NCBI RefSeq assembly: GCF_014649335.1
Contig: NZ_BMSV01000008.1
Location: forward strand, 328,420 to 392,419
Source of the DNA: Streptomyces roseolilacinus
GTDB taxonomy: Bacteria; Actinomycetota; Actinomycetes; Streptomycetales; Streptomycetaceae
Direction of reading: 5' to 3'
Length of the DNA: 64,000 nt
Shown: positions 34,101 to 43,904 of the stretch, one piece after another
How the letters are laid out: the number at the start of each line of letters is the position of its first letter
Position numbering within the stretch: the stretch's first letter is position 1
Notes under the pieces: model-generated
Databases searched by the model: none
What the model was told of the DNA's origin: nothing
What the model saw: only the letters and a program-made list of their open reading frames with translations
Program-made: the position numbers and the translations under genes

Positions 34101-35464
34101 CTACCGACCTGGCCGCGCTCTACCAGCAGTTGGGTCGGGCGGGGCGGGACGGCGCGGGCCGGGGGACGGCCGACGACGGCCCCGTCAACAGCGGTCTCGC
34201 CCTCGCGACGAGCCGGGGCCTGCGCATGGTCCGTTTCATGACGGGCCAGGAATTGCCCGCGTCGCTGCTCCGGCGCATGGGCAACCTTGTCCTTGCCCAG
34301 CGGGACGGCACGCTCGATCCGGTACGGCTGGCCGACCTGCTTATGGCCGAGGACGCCGCGAGCGGTGCGCTGAGCGAGGCTGAGCTGGACGACCGGCACA
34401 CCCAGGAGCGCTACCAGGGCGGCATCATGCGGGCATTCAGCGCGCTCGCCGACCTCGGCGCCGTCGAGGACCTCGGCGACCACCCACCGTTCTGCGCGGT
34501 CAAACCCGGCGACCTCCGACCGGCCGGCCACGGCGGGGGACAGACGCCTACCACTGCAGCGGAGCGCGACGAGGAAGCGGCCGGGTCCGTGCGGCTGGAG
34601 CAGACCGTCATCGACACCGCCCTGTCCTGGGACACCCCACGACAGGTCGACGTCCGAGCTCTCGACGGGGAACTCGCCGCCCGGTGCCCCGACTACCGCT
34701 CGGTCGCCGATGGACCGTCGGCGACCTGGGAACTGCTCGCCGACTTCCACGACCGTGGGCTCCTGGACGTCTCAGCGGCACCCAGCCGCCGCCTGGTCAC
34801 CGGTCTGACCACCCGCACCGGCACCCTGCCCGACGGGTTCCTCCCGCTGCTCGGCCGACGCGGGCGCCGGGCCGCCGAGGAACTGGCCAGGCTCCGAAAC
34901 TTCTTCGACGCGAGCACGGTATGCGCCCAACGGGTCTTCGCCGATTACTTCGGCGTCAGCGACCTGCCCGAGGGGTGCTGCACCACGGCCCGCTGCCGCT
35001 GCTCGGCCTGCTGGGACACCGGCCGCTGGCCCGTGGAGGAGCGGCGCCCTGCCGTCGCCCAGGCATTCGACAGCCCGCGCCCCCGCGAGGGAGGCGGTAC
35101 CGACACCTCACTGCGCGACCAGCGCGTCGACCTCCAGGTCCACCGGCTGCTGCAGCTCCAGCCGCAGGGCGCACACCCGCGCCGGCTCTGGCACGCACTG
35201 CGCGGCGACGAATCCTCCTACAACCCGAGGAATCGAAAGATGGTCCCCCTGCCGAAGGCGATCCGGGAAAGCCGCCACTTCGGCGGTCGTGCGGATCTGT
35301 CCTATACGGCGGTGGGCGCGAGCCTCACACGGCTGGCCGCAGCCGGAGCCGCAGTCGAGGGCCCGGACAGCCTCTGGCGAGCTGTCCGCCCAGTCCGAAA
35401 CATGAGATCCCGCCGGGCGGGAAGCGGACCCGAACGGAAGGACAGCTGGGCGTGGCCACGATGA
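31079..35464 (+). CDS. DinG-type helicase remainder + RecQ-type helicase, C-terminal part of frameshifted giant
   Basis: About 1,461 codons in the +1 frame relative to the preceding piece. Reading seven instead of eight C at 31042-31049 fuses them without a gap. The DinG part shows LLVIDEAHELENA (motif II), GTKGLWQGVDV and LRQAVGRLIRSDRHRG (motif VI). The RecQ part begins near 33050: LLPTGFGKSFTFQLPALVLP (Walker A), VDEAHTLPQWEDFRP (DEAH box), ATSAFGLGVNRPDVR and QLGRAGRDG (motif VI), then a Cys cluster CCTTARCRCSAC like the RecQ zinc site. GTG at 31079 is only the first start in this frame, not a true initiation site. The stop overlaps the next gene. Confidence 0.82.
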   Translation: MDLPAFFIDYIGRGLPLWLESLSQRDGDYGPATGNPLTMHTDTVRESIDSHRLILANHALVLSHLDDLRAVGPEVLLVIDEAHELENAATSALTVTVNYQDLEALLPEYQAWIADAHPGTAKEQAVAPIADLERLLDDERLPRLAAQALDAQAKGVGVRIGSRATTLASPYVGTSGTRHTRRLSVVLESIAKALVFCRITLERYVVQHAAGIDPLVRERLTALAEHTESLTTALDRITTDIRAFLDPALTLDEAPPSRVIHLEEVDEPKAELRSYRFRVATSPVDLPADPEWRRYLESFDRVYYVSATLRVAGEWDFMRTRLGLPDDLPTLSLPSPFALRSQAEVVCFSDFPSWAEQEEGALRTVAHHVAGFATEMTRGRADGNGFDGGGVILTTARSTAAGIGFHLVRELRSRALDTPVVEALTLGNGRAYQAFTDRRDGGGFLVGTKGLWQGVDVSDAERLRLVWINKLPFAPFAAPIVEARRAAVAERAEQDGHPDPEGAATEHYYLPLAALQLRQAVGRLIRSDRHRGVVVISDRKLAGASSLRRSYRRAFLGSLDDGLQRPDPETGDIGGGNVATMAEGWRRIWEFMAAHNLLDPTRAAELCTDEALERQTLLPHTRRIRELALTTEETQKLREQGLLVEEIKDRCARIGGLLRLVDEPVALKPAQQAVIAAVTEGRNVLGLLPTGFGKSFTFQLPALVLPGVTVVVSPLVALMHDQALELNRSIGGAVRALISPLRESSSRAGKTEVTDQLLGRADHGIRLVYVSPERLCQRRFRETVRAATAAGRVTRIAVDEAHTLPQWEDFRPSMRRVSRFLDELRRDHGVAVTAVTATANRAVHEALREGLFGLPAEVPEPASAEATAEAEHPGVVGGLLTVRENPIRPELAVFRRSLDRLGQGGVAGLVERVVDALDGHAIFYCLTVKEVNTLYTHLREYVGDAGVRVLRFHGRLTEAEKAAVMTEFREAPRGGDDGFVPVVVVATSAFGLGVNRPDVRTVMCVSPPTDLAALYQQLGRAGRDGAGRGTADDGPVNSGLALATSRGLRMVRFMTGQELPASLLRRMGNLVLAQRDGTLDPVRLADLLMAEDAASGALSEAELDDRHTQERYQGGIMRAFSALADLGAVEDLGDHPPFCAVKPGDLRPAGHGGGQTPTTAAERDEEAAGSVRLEQTVIDTALSWDTPRQVDVRALDGELAARCPDYRSVADGPSATWELLADFHDRGLLDVSAAPSRRLVTGLTTRTGTLPDGFLPLLGRRGRRAAEELARLRNFFDASTVCAQRVFADYFGVSDLPEGCCTTARCRCSACWDTGRWPVEERRPAVAQAFDSPRPREGGGTDTSLRDQRVDLQVHRLLQLQPQGAHPRRLWHALRGDESSYNPRNRKMVPLPKAIRESRHFGGRADLSYTAVGASLTRLAAAGAAVEGPDSLWRAVRPVRNMRSRRAGSGPERKDSWAWPR

Positions 35465-37791
35465 TCAGCACTGGACCGGACATCTGGCGGCCGTTCGACG
35501 GCGAGCCTGTGCTTACTCCCGCCATGACCGGCGGACACCGCAGCACACCCGCCGAGGAACTGGAACGGTTGCGTCGCTACCTGGAGGCGGTCGTGTCCGA
35601 CCGCGTGTGTCCGGTGCACACCGCGGTCGCCTTCAATGCGGCCTATTTCGGCTACGAGCTCAGTGGCGAAGGTCACGGCAACGGCCCCTTCGACCTGGAC
35701 GCGTTCCCCTCCCTGACGCTGGGCGACGAAGTACCGGCCGTACCCGTCGGGGCACTCGTTCGCATCGAAACAGGATCCGACCCGCTGTACGCGGAGATCG
35801 TCTACAAGGAGGGCCGCCACCCCGGCGTCGAAGAGGGTGCCGACGTACCCGCGTGGGTGTCCGGGGTACCGGCCGGTGTCCGAGGACCGAGCGAGCTGTC
35901 GGAGGCACCGCACCCAGTGCGCCGGGAGCTGCTGGTCCCTGATCTCACGGCGTTCGGCCCCGCGCTGCAGCTCAGCGAGGCGAAGTTGCAGCGGTTCCGG
36001 TCCCGCCAGAAGTGGCTCAACAAGGACGGCCACGTCGTCGTCGACGCCCGCTACGGCTCGGCGCCGCACGCCGGGCTTGACGACTGCACCGCCTTCGTGC
36101 AGCATCTGCTGACCCACCAGCGCGAAGCACTGCTGAGCCCCCTCGTTCCCGCGTCCGTCGCCCACCTGGCCGGGGGTGGCACGGAGGAGCGGCTGAAGAG
36201 CGCCCTCAGCGGGCTGCTGGACACCGTCGATCACGCCTTGCGCACCAGCGACAGTCTGCGCAGCTGGGGCCACTACGCACTGACCCGTACCCGCATCGGG
36301 GCCGCCCTGGGCCACGACGGGCCGCTGGGCGGCGACGACCTGAAAGCCCTCGCCAGCTCCCTGGAACGCAGTGCGGCCCCTGCCACCCACCGACGGCACG
36401 GCGTGAACGGTTCCCGCACCGTGTACACGGCGATCGGGGCGTGGCTGCGCGGCGTCGACGGTGCCGAACCACTGCTGAGCGGAGTGGAATACGCGGTCTC
36501 GGTGTGCCGCGCCAACCTGGCGGTCGCGGACTTCGTCCGGGGAGACACGGACAACGGCATACGCGCCGGGAGCGACGTACGGATCACCCTCGACGACGAC
36601 TTCCAGAACGGTGGCATCTGGCGGTCCCACCACCCGGGCTCGGAGGAGGCGGACGACAGTGATCCGCTACGCCCAGCGGGACGCGGCTGGCATGACACGG
36701 TGCATCCACCCGCGCCGCCTCGGCCTGTCGCGGTGCCGCACGCACAGATCGTCCCCCGAGAGGAACAGCCGGAGGACGAAAGGTACGTCGATGCCGAACC
36801 CGCGGACACCCCGCTCGCGGACGGTGACCGGATCGGTCCGCCGAACTACCTGAGGATCAACGACAGCGAGGTCTGCTGGCAGATCCCGCTGCGGCTCGCC
36901 CACCTCATGGAGGACCGACTGCCGTTGAGCCCCAGGGCCCGGGACGGGTTGGCATATCTCGGCACGGATACCGGCTCCGTGCGCGTACGCCTGGAACTCA
37001 GCCATCCCGGCGGCGAGCTCGACGCGTCCGAGGAGGTCCAGGAGGTGCTTCTGGATCTCACCGATGAGACCGGCATGCTCCGGAACGTCCAGTGGCCCAT
37101 CGATTTCTTCCCCGGGCTGTGTCTGTACATCCAGTGGCCGCGCGGCGGTACCGTCTTCCGGGTCCACACCGTCGAACTGGAACACCCTGTCGACATCGAC
37201 GGGCAGCTCGTCGCGCATCGCTACGACTCGGGAGTGCTCACCCGGGAAGGAGCGCCGGGTAGTGAGCGGGACGGCGACTCGTCCGCCGGCCTCGACACCC
37301 GGCGTATCGTCCTGCGTACCGTACGACGCTTCGGCCGCCTCACGCCCGACGGACATGCTCTCCTTGACCGGGCCGCCCTCCCTCGAGGCGTCTACGACAC
37401 AACTCCCGCCCCCCAGCAAGTCACCGCACTGGAGCAGGTCGTTGACGAGCTCCTCGCCGAACACCACCTGTACCCGGCCATCGGCAGCCGCGGTGTGGGC
37501 GGCGAGCCCCACCACCCTGCCCGCGACGGTGAGCCGCCCATCGCCCTGATCGGTTACGCGCCGAACCCCGTGGTGGTGCCACGACCGGGCTCGCGTGCCG
37601 GCGCGCCGCCGCAGGTCCACGGCGTGGAGCACTTCGTCCACGGCTTTCTGCGGAGGCTGCCCGCGGGCTCGAAACCGACCAATGCACAGCGCGCTGCCTA
37701 CCGCGAGCACTGCCGCCACGTCGGAAAGGCGGACGGCTGGGAACTGCCACCCGGCTACACCTTCGTCACGGAACACTCTCGCCGGCGCTGA
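35452..37791 (+). CDS. Unknown protein, second gene of helicase/ATPase operon
   Basis: 779 residues from GTG 35452 (AAGGA nine bases before) or 776 from ATG 35461, which overlaps the helicase stop as ATGA. I do not recognise the fold. Visible segments: CPVHTAVAFNAAYFGYELSG near the start; RSRQKWLNKDGHVVVDARYG; an acidic, Pro-rich middle (about 400-470); NYLRINDSEVCWQIPLRLAH; MLRNVQWPIDFFPGLCLYIQ; and a compact end with QRAAYREHCRHVGKADGWEL. No P-loop, nuclease or transmembrane motif is seen. Tight coupling to the helicase suggests they work together. Confidence 0.75.
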   Translation: MATMISTGPDIWRPFDGEPVLTPAMTGGHRSTPAEELERLRRYLEAVVSDRVCPVHTAVAFNAAYFGYELSGEGHGNGPFDLDAFPSLTLGDEVPAVPVGALVRIETGSDPLYAEIVYKEGRHPGVEEGADVPAWVSGVPAGVRGPSELSEAPHPVRRELLVPDLTAFGPALQLSEAKLQRFRSRQKWLNKDGHVVVDARYGSAPHAGLDDCTAFVQHLLTHQREALLSPLVPASVAHLAGGGTEERLKSALSGLLDTVDHALRTSDSLRSWGHYALTRTRIGAALGHDGPLGGDDLKALASSLERSAAPATHRRHGVNGSRTVYTAIGAWLRGVDGAEPLLSGVEYAVSVCRANLAVADFVRGDTDNGIRAGSDVRITLDDDFQNGGIWRSHHPGSEEADDSDPLRPAGRGWHDTVHPPAPPRPVAVPHAQIVPREEQPEDERYVDAEPADTPLADGDRIGPPNYLRINDSEVCWQIPLRLAHLMEDRLPLSPRARDGLAYLGTDTGSVRVRLELSHPGGELDASEEVQEVLLDLTDETGMLRNVQWPIDFFPGLCLYIQWPRGGTVFRVHTVELEHPVDIDGQLVAHRYDSGVLTREGAPGSERDGDSSAGLDTRRIVLRTVRRFGRLTPDGHALLDRAALPRGVYDTTPAPQQVTALEQVVDELLAEHHLYPAIGSRGVGGEPHHPARDGEPPIALIGYAPNPVVVPRPGSRAGAPPQVHGVEHFVHGFLRRLPAGSKPTNAQRAAYREHCRHVGKADGWELPPGYTFVTEHSRRR

Positions 37792-37879
37792 CCCGCCCCG
37801 GCCGGACCGGCCCGACATGGGCGGGCCGCACGCCACACCCCCCGCATCCACATCACAGGAAACAAGAGATCGGGACTGA

Positions 37880-40800
37880 ATGACCGCCAGCTACGCCGTG
37901 GTCGCCAAACCACCGTCCTCCCCGCACGGCACACCGGTTGGACTGCTTAAGGAACTCGCCGTAACGCTCGACGGACTCGGCCAGATCCTGGACGCCGCCC
38001 TCGACGCCCTCACAGTCGGCGAGACGGAACTCGCGCTGAACTCCCTCGGGCCCAAGGATCGTCAGGCCATCATGAGGGCTCTCGGCTTCCGCAAGGTCGA
38101 ACCGCGGCGGTTCGGGCGCGTGCTCAGCGAGCAAGTGCTCAAGCGATTGCAACGGGTGGAGCCGACCCACCACAGGCATGCGGTGTCCCACCTCACCGCC
38201 CGGATCATGAACGACATCGATCACGAGGTCGCTGAGCACGGGGCCGCGGGTACGAGCCCCGGTCTCGTGGGCCGCTGGGGCGCATGCCTGCTCCGCCTGG
38301 CGCTCTTCTCCCACCTCCAGGCTTCGGCGCACGACGCCCGACTGCTCGTATGGGCCGCGGAACACGACTGGTTCGGTATGGAGGCGGACGAGGCGGCACT
38401 GGCCGCAGTACTCAAGGCCGCTCAGCAGGTAATCGACGCGACTCCCGGGTTTGACCACCTCACTGCGCTTGGCGAGGACGCGGCGGCTGAGGAACCACAG
38501 CCGACCGCTGCGGTCCCGGCTCCCCGGCTGCCCGATCACATCTCGGCTCCAGAACTGGCCGAGTCCTCAGCGCAGCAGGGAGAGCAGCCCCCTGGTGAGG
38601 GGCGCTCCCTAGACGATCTGGCCTCGGCCGAGGAGGAGCTCAAGCACGTCGTCGAGGAGGCACGAGGCGCCGTCGACCGCGTGCGCGCCGCCCTGCTGGA
38701 CGGGTGCCCGCCCACCGACACTGATTTGGTGCCGCTCGCCGCGGTCGCCCCGGCGTTCTCCCACGTGCGGGGTGTGCTCTCAGAACTCGGCGTCACCGGC
38801 GTCACCGATCGCCTCACCGATGTCCTGAGGTCGATCGACGAGGTTCGTGCGCGCGTCGAACGGAAGGAGAGGAATGCCGAGGCCCGTCAAGTGGTGCAGA
38901 CGGTGACGGCCCTGGGCTGCGCTCCGGACAGTGCGGTGGCCGCGGTGATCGCGGACGCCAGGCACAGCGCGGAGGCACTGCTCGCGAAGCAAGAGTGGGA
39001 CGAACAGGACGACGTGTGCGCACACATTCTCACGCTGCTGGTGCGCCTCGCCGACATGAAGGACCGGTCCGACGCACAGCAGGAGATCATCGAGCTCCAA
39101 CAGCAGTTGTCGGTTGCACATCCGCCGTACGCTGTGGCCGCCGTCCTGTACCAGCAGATCACGTTGAGCGAGCACAGGACCCCTCACCCCGACACGGCCG
39201 CTGCCCCGCAGGGCGAGGAATCCGCCGAGGTTCCCGAGGCGCCGGAAGGGGCCATATCCCCGGAGACGGCCACCGCCGCGCAGGCTGACACCGGCGTGCC
39301 TGAAACGCGGGACCACAGCACCGCCGATTGCGTCCCGGCCGAGCGACCTCCCCGGTCCGCCGACACCGCTGAGCAGCAGCACGCGCCGGAACGGCGGGTC
39401 TTCGCCGCCCCCGCAGCGACCGCGGCCGTCGACACCACCACGGAAACAGCCGACGGCACGGAAACGAAGAGCATCGAACCCGTCCTCGCCCGTCTCATCG
39501 CCGAGAAGCGCTTCGGACTTGCCGCTCACCTGTCGCAGGCCGCCGACCGCCCGGACACCGAGGCCGCGGTCCTGCGCCTGGCCGCCGCGGCGACACTGCT
39601 GCACTCCAGGACCGGCCGAGCGGCTCAGATCATCGAAGAGGCGCTGCACGAGTGGGAGGCCCGTAAGGAGAGCGACAGTGACGCGCTGTCCCTGCTCCTG
39701 CTGCCCACGCTGGTCCGGGCAGCCCTAGTGACGGGTGCACCCGTGGTCGGTGCACAGCTGAGGGCGCTCACCCCGCAACTGCCCGATGCCCTGCACGAGG
39801 TGGCCACCATGGTGGCAGAACGTGCACTGCAGGGCGCACTGCTCATCGCGCCGCCCCATGCCGTTGTCGCCGATGTCTCCCACACCGAGGGCGAGCTGCG
39901 CGCGGCCGTGGACGCCTGCCAGGCTATGCTCACTGTCCCTCGAATGCGCTTCCAACGGGCCAGCGCCATGGTGCAGCGCTGGCTGGCGCCGACCGGTCTG
40001 CTCGGCAGCGTGCTGACCGCAATCGTGGCCGGGGCCCCGGACGCCGAGCACCTGGCCGACGAGCTGCTGGAAAACCTCGCCCGCCGAGCTCAGGTCGAGG
40101 CGGCGATCGACGAGATGGACGCTGCACTGCGCGGGCCGGGCGGTCGTGGCATCCAGGGGTCGGGCCGCAACAACGTCCGCCACTGCCTCGACCGCGTCCG
40201 GGACGCCGTTCGGCAGTGGCGTACGGTCAAGCGCGACCTGGAAGCAGGACGCTCCGAGGAGAATGTGTGGGCGTTCCAGTCCATTGCATCCCTGCGCCTC
40301 TCCCTCCTCGGCCTGCGCGAGCGGGTCGCCGACGACCTCACCGCGGCCGAACGCAGCTCCGCCGTCTTGGCGAAAGCCACCGCCTACGTGGCGCGGGACC
40401 TGTTCGCCGAGGTCTTCGACGGGTTGGATGCGAATAGTCGACCGGTCGAGACGGGATCCGAGCCGGACGTTCAGACGGTTCTGGACGCCGAGCTCCACAA
40501 GGCCGAGTCGGCCGTGCCGGGAGAGAAGCCGACCTTGGACGGCTTGCTGAAGGCAGTGGACCGTACCTGGGACGACGCGATCGAACGGCAGCTCGCCCGT
40601 GACGAATTTGGCGTGATTCGCACCATCACGGACCTCGCGGACTTCGACGTCCTTCCTGCAGCCCACACCTTGTCGCTCTCGGAGGAGCGTCGCGCACGCC
40701 TCAGCGCGATCCAGAAGGAGCGCCGCGCCGCGCTCGCCGAGAAACATCGGCAACTGGCCGCCCGGCTCCGCCGGTCCCAGGCCGACGAGGCACTCACCGT

Positions 40801-43800
40801 CGAACAGGACGTCAGCCTCCAGGAGTTGCTCGCCGACGCCCGAGCACACCTGGAGCACGACCGGCCGGGCGAACTGGCCGCAGTCCGGCGCAACCTCGAC
40901 CGAGTCGAAGAACTGCTGCCCCGTTACCGTGAGGAAGCCGCCGACCGGCTGCGCGCCCGGCTGGCGGCGCTGACGGACGTGAGCGCGGAGGACCGCGAAC
41001 GAGTCCTGCGCAACCTGGACACCGACAGCCTGGCTACCGCGGCCGAACTCGTCTACTTCCTCGAACTCGGCGAACCGGTACCCGAGATCAGGTCCGAGGA
41101 CTCGCACCTGGAGGCGTTCTTCCCCGCCGTGCCGGACTCGTTGCCGGGCGGCATCGACGCTGACCTGATCGCGACCGTCCGCGCCCGTGGCCGATACGGC
41201 GACCGCGCCGTGCTGGACTATGCAGGACTCTCGGAGGAGGAGGCCGAACGGGCCGCCGCGGCCCTGAACTTGTGGAGCACGCTCGCCGCGACGAAGGACC
41301 GTATCAACATCAATCCGCGCGAGAGCCTCAATCCGGCTCTGGCTCTCCTCGGATACGAGGCCCGGCGCGCACGGCCTCTGGACGATCTGCCGCGTGGTAA
41401 GGACTACCGGTTCTTCGAACTCGCGCCCGTGCACGTCACCGGCCGTGCCTGGGCGCCCGCGTTCGGATCGCAGATCAAGGACCGTGGCGGCAAGCTCCGC
41501 GCCCTGTTGATCTGGGGCCGGCCCGCGGCCAAACTGCTCATCACTCGCGCTCTGCAGGACCCCGACGAGAGCAGTCTGCTCGTCGTCCACTTCGGGACGC
41601 TGGACAGCAGAACCCGTAATGAGCTGGCCGCCGCCTCCCAGGACACCAAGCCGGTCATGGTGGTGGACGACGCCGCGCTGGCCTACCTCATCGCGCACGG
41701 CAACCGGCGGGTGGACGCCACGACCGAGACGCTGCTTCCGTTCTCCGCGGTGAACCCATACATCAAGGAGAAGCGGGGCCAAATCGGCCGGGAGATGTTC
41801 TACGGACGGGACCGCGAGCGCAAGAGCATCCACGACCCGGCGGGGACCCAGATCCTCTACGGCGGCCGGGGTCTCGGCAAGTCGGCCCTACTTGCCGACG
41901 CGGGGGACCGCTTCGAGGAACAGCGGCCGGGGGCCTACCGCAAGCTCTACCTCAACCTGGACAAGATCGGCATCGGCCGGGGCACTGCACTCGGTGCCGA
42001 GGCCATCTGGCCCACGCTCGACCAGGAGCTGATCAGGCAGGGCGTTCTGGAGGAGCCCCGACGCCGGGGCCCACAACAGGAATCATGGCAACGGGTCACC
42101 GACGGGATCGCCCGGTGGCTCGCTCAGGATCCCGACCGGCGGCTGCTCATCCTCCTCGACGAGTGCGACCGCTTCTTCGAGGCAGACGTTCCCGAGTGCA
42201 CGGAGACCCGTCGGCTGCGCGGTCTGGGTGAGGACTCGCGCGGCCGGGCCAAGGTCGTGTTCGCCGGTCTGCACTCGGTGCAGCGCTTCACCCGGCTCGC
42301 CAGGAACGGCCCGTTCAGCCACCTGGCGCAGACCCCGACGGTCGTGGGACCGCTCGCCCCCCAGTTCGCCGCCGACCTGATCGTGCACCCGATGCGTGCG
42401 CTCGGCTTCGAGTTCGCTGACGTCGACCTCGTCAACCGCGTGCTCGGCTTCTGCTCGTACCAGCCCTTCCTGCTGCAGATCTTCGGCAGCAGGATGGTGC
42501 AGGTCATGCAGGACAAGCGGGCGCGAGCACCGCTCGCGCCGCCTCCATACACGATCGAGGATTCCGATGTCGACGCGGTAGAACAGGACACCTCGCTGCG
42601 TTCGGACATCACCGCGGCCTTCAAGGACACCCTTGCCCTGGACGACCGCTACCACGTCATCGCCAATGTGCTTGCCCAGCACGCTCGGGACAACGGTCTG
42701 GAAACCCGCCTCAGTGACAGGGAGTTGCGGGAGGAATGTGCTGGCTGGTGGCCCCGCGGCTTCGAGCACCTGGACAGCGAGGGGTTTCGCGCCTATCTGC
42801 AGGAGATGGTCGGCCTCGGTGTCCTGGCGCCGAACAACGACGGTCAGGGCTGGCATCTGCGAGGGCCCAACGCGCTGCGCATGATCGGTACCGCCCAGGA
42901 GATCGAGGCGCGGTTGCTGCGGGCGGAGACGGAGTCCCGGCTTGAGGAGACCGTTGTCCTGGAGAGCCGTCCGGACCTCTACGACGGCAGGTCCGCCCCG
43001 CTCACCGTCAACCAGATCGACTACCTGCTGGGCGAATACGTGAACCAAGTCCGCGTTGTTCTCGGTACACAGGCGACGGGCGTCGCCGATGTGGAACGGA
43101 CCCTGCGTGAGGTGACGGGCAGGGTGGCGGGCTGGTCTGTGCCCGCCATCGGAAGTGCCAAGACGTTCCGCAAGGAGCTCGCCGCTGGCCGCGCTGGCGA
43201 GCGGCGACTGCTCATCAGCGATCTCTCTCTGGGCAGCGAGAAGTCCTGCCGGGAGTCCTTCGACCTGGCCAGGGCAGTGCTGCCCGACGCCGCCGAGGCG
43301 ACCCGCTCGGTGGTCCTCGTGTCGGGTGTGGAACAGCTCGGCTTCTGGTCCGGCCTCCTCACCGGTCCCGACGCCGACCACGACACCATCATGGTGCTGC
43401 GCCGGCATGACCTGCGCAGCCTGAAGGACTGGACGCAGCGCCACAGCCTGTGCGAGACGGAGGAACGGCTGATGCGTCTGGCGAAGGCGACCGGTGGCTG
43501 GCCGTACCTGCTGGACAAGGCGCTGCACCTGCGTGATCGCCGACCGGACCAGGACCGGGTGCTGGCGGACCTGGCGTCGTGGCTTGGGCAGAGCAGCGGC
43601 GCCGAACAGTTCGTCGATGCCGTGGGGCTGCTGGAGAACGACACCCTCAAGGCCGCCTACGACGGGGTCGTCGAGCAGCTCGGTACCGATTGGCATGACG
43701 ACGCCTACCTCGTCACCGCGGCCGAGATGGCAGGTCTCTCGTCCGGGGAGGCATGCCGGGCCGTTGTCTGCCTGGAAGCCCTCCAGGTGTTCGACCGGGA

Positions 43801-43867
43801 CGGGACGCGCCTGCGCGTGGAGTCGGTTCTCCATACGGCGCTGGGCGTACTTGAGGCCAAGGTTTGA
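37880..43867 (+). CDS. Giant STAND-like P-loop ATPase, third gene of operon
   Basis: 1,995 residues. Residues 1-210 are helical and have no known domain; 210-520 include heptad-like helices and an Ala/Glu/Thr-rich linker; 520-1,150 are long Arg/Glu/Ala-rich helices, likely coiled coil (for example SEERRARLSAIQKERRAALA). About residues 1,310-1,330 read MFYGRDRERKSI before Walker A LYGGRGLGKSALL; Walker B is LLILLDECDRFFE near 1,421; then winged-helix-like segments (LSDRELREECAGWWPRGFEH) and a second globular region to the end. This is the layout of a STAND or AAA-type sensor/effector ATPase. No nuclease motif was identified. ATG at 37880, 88 bp after gene two; a hairpin follows the stop. Confidence 0.78.
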   Translation: MTASYAVVAKPPSSPHGTPVGLLKELAVTLDGLGQILDAALDALTVGETELALNSLGPKDRQAIMRALGFRKVEPRRFGRVLSEQVLKRLQRVEPTHHRHAVSHLTARIMNDIDHEVAEHGAAGTSPGLVGRWGACLLRLALFSHLQASAHDARLLVWAAEHDWFGMEADEAALAAVLKAAQQVIDATPGFDHLTALGEDAAAEEPQPTAAVPAPRLPDHISAPELAESSAQQGEQPPGEGRSLDDLASAEEELKHVVEEARGAVDRVRAALLDGCPPTDTDLVPLAAVAPAFSHVRGVLSELGVTGVTDRLTDVLRSIDEVRARVERKERNAEARQVVQTVTALGCAPDSAVAAVIADARHSAEALLAKQEWDEQDDVCAHILTLLVRLADMKDRSDAQQEIIELQQQLSVAHPPYAVAAVLYQQITLSEHRTPHPDTAAAPQGEESAEVPEAPEGAISPETATAAQADTGVPETRDHSTADCVPAERPPRSADTAEQQHAPERRVFAAPAATAAVDTTTETADGTETKSIEPVLARLIAEKRFGLAAHLSQAADRPDTEAAVLRLAAAATLLHSRTGRAAQIIEEALHEWEARKESDSDALSLLLLPTLVRAALVTGAPVVGAQLRALTPQLPDALHEVATMVAERALQGALLIAPPHAVVADVSHTEGELRAAVDACQAMLTVPRMRFQRASAMVQRWLAPTGLLGSVLTAIVAGAPDAEHLADELLENLARRAQVEAAIDEMDAALRGPGGRGIQGSGRNNVRHCLDRVRDAVRQWRTVKRDLEAGRSEENVWAFQSIASLRLSLLGLRERVADDLTAAERSSAVLAKATAYVARDLFAEVFDGLDANSRPVETGSEPDVQTVLDAELHKAESAVPGEKPTLDGLLKAVDRTWDDAIERQLARDEFGVIRTITDLADFDVLPAAHTLSLSEERRARLSAIQKERRAALAEKHRQLAARLRRSQADEALTVEQDVSLQELLADARAHLEHDRPGELAAVRRNLDRVEELLPRYREEAADRLRARLAALTDVSAEDRERVLRNLDTDSLATAAELVYFLELGEPVPEIRSEDSHLEAFFPAVPDSLPGGIDADLIATVRARGRYGDRAVLDYAGLSEEEAERAAAALNLWSTLAATKDRININPRESLNPALALLGYEARRARPLDDLPRGKDYRFFELAPVHVTGRAWAPAFGSQIKDRGGKLRALLIWGRPAAKLLITRALQDPDESSLLVVHFGTLDSRTRNELAAASQDTKPVMVVDDAALAYLIAHGNRRVDATTETLLPFSAVNPYIKEKRGQIGREMFYGRDRERKSIHDPAGTQILYGGRGLGKSALLADAGDRFEEQRPGAYRKLYLNLDKIGIGRGTALGAEAIWPTLDQELIRQGVLEEPRRRGPQQESWQRVTDGIARWLAQDPDRRLLILLDECDRFFEADVPECTETRRLRGLGEDSRGRAKVVFAGLHSVQRFTRLARNGPFSHLAQTPTVVGPLAPQFAADLIVHPMRALGFEFADVDLVNRVLGFCSYQPFLLQIFGSRMVQVMQDKRARAPLAPPPYTIEDSDVDAVEQDTSLRSDITAAFKDTLALDDRYHVIANVLAQHARDNGLETRLSDRELREECAGWWPRGFEHLDSEGFRAYLQEMVGLGVLAPNNDGQGWHLRGPNALRMIGTAQEIEARLLRAETESRLEETVVLESRPDLYDGRSAPLTVNQIDYLLGEYVNQVRVVLGTQATGVADVERTLREVTGRVAGWSVPAIGSAKTFRKELAAGRAGERRLLISDLSLGSEKSCRESFDLARAVLPDAAEATRSVVLVSGVEQLGFWSGLLTGPDADHDTIMVLRRHDLRSLKDWTQRHSLCETEERLMRLAKATGGWPYLLDKALHLRDRRPDQDRVLADLASWLGQSSGAEQFVDAVGLLENDTLKAAYDGVVEQLGTDWHDDAYLVTAAEMAGLSSGEACRAVVCLEALQVFDRDGTRLRVESVLHTALGVLEAKV

Positions 43868-43874
43868 CCAACCG

Positions 43875-43904
43875 GGTGGGGCCGGGGTTGCGCCTGGCCC
43901 CACC
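43875..43904. terminator. Terminator of helicase/ATPase operon
   Basis: GGTGGGGCC and GGCCCCACC, a 9-bp stem with a 12-base loop, eight bases after the stop of the giant ATPase gene. Confidence 0.75.

Noticed and set aside
29473..43867. Dpd (7-deazaguanine in DNA) or DISARM system
   Set aside because: Helicase and ATPase parts are suggestive, but there is no DpdA-type transglycosylase, methyltransferase or phospholipase-D gene in the window.
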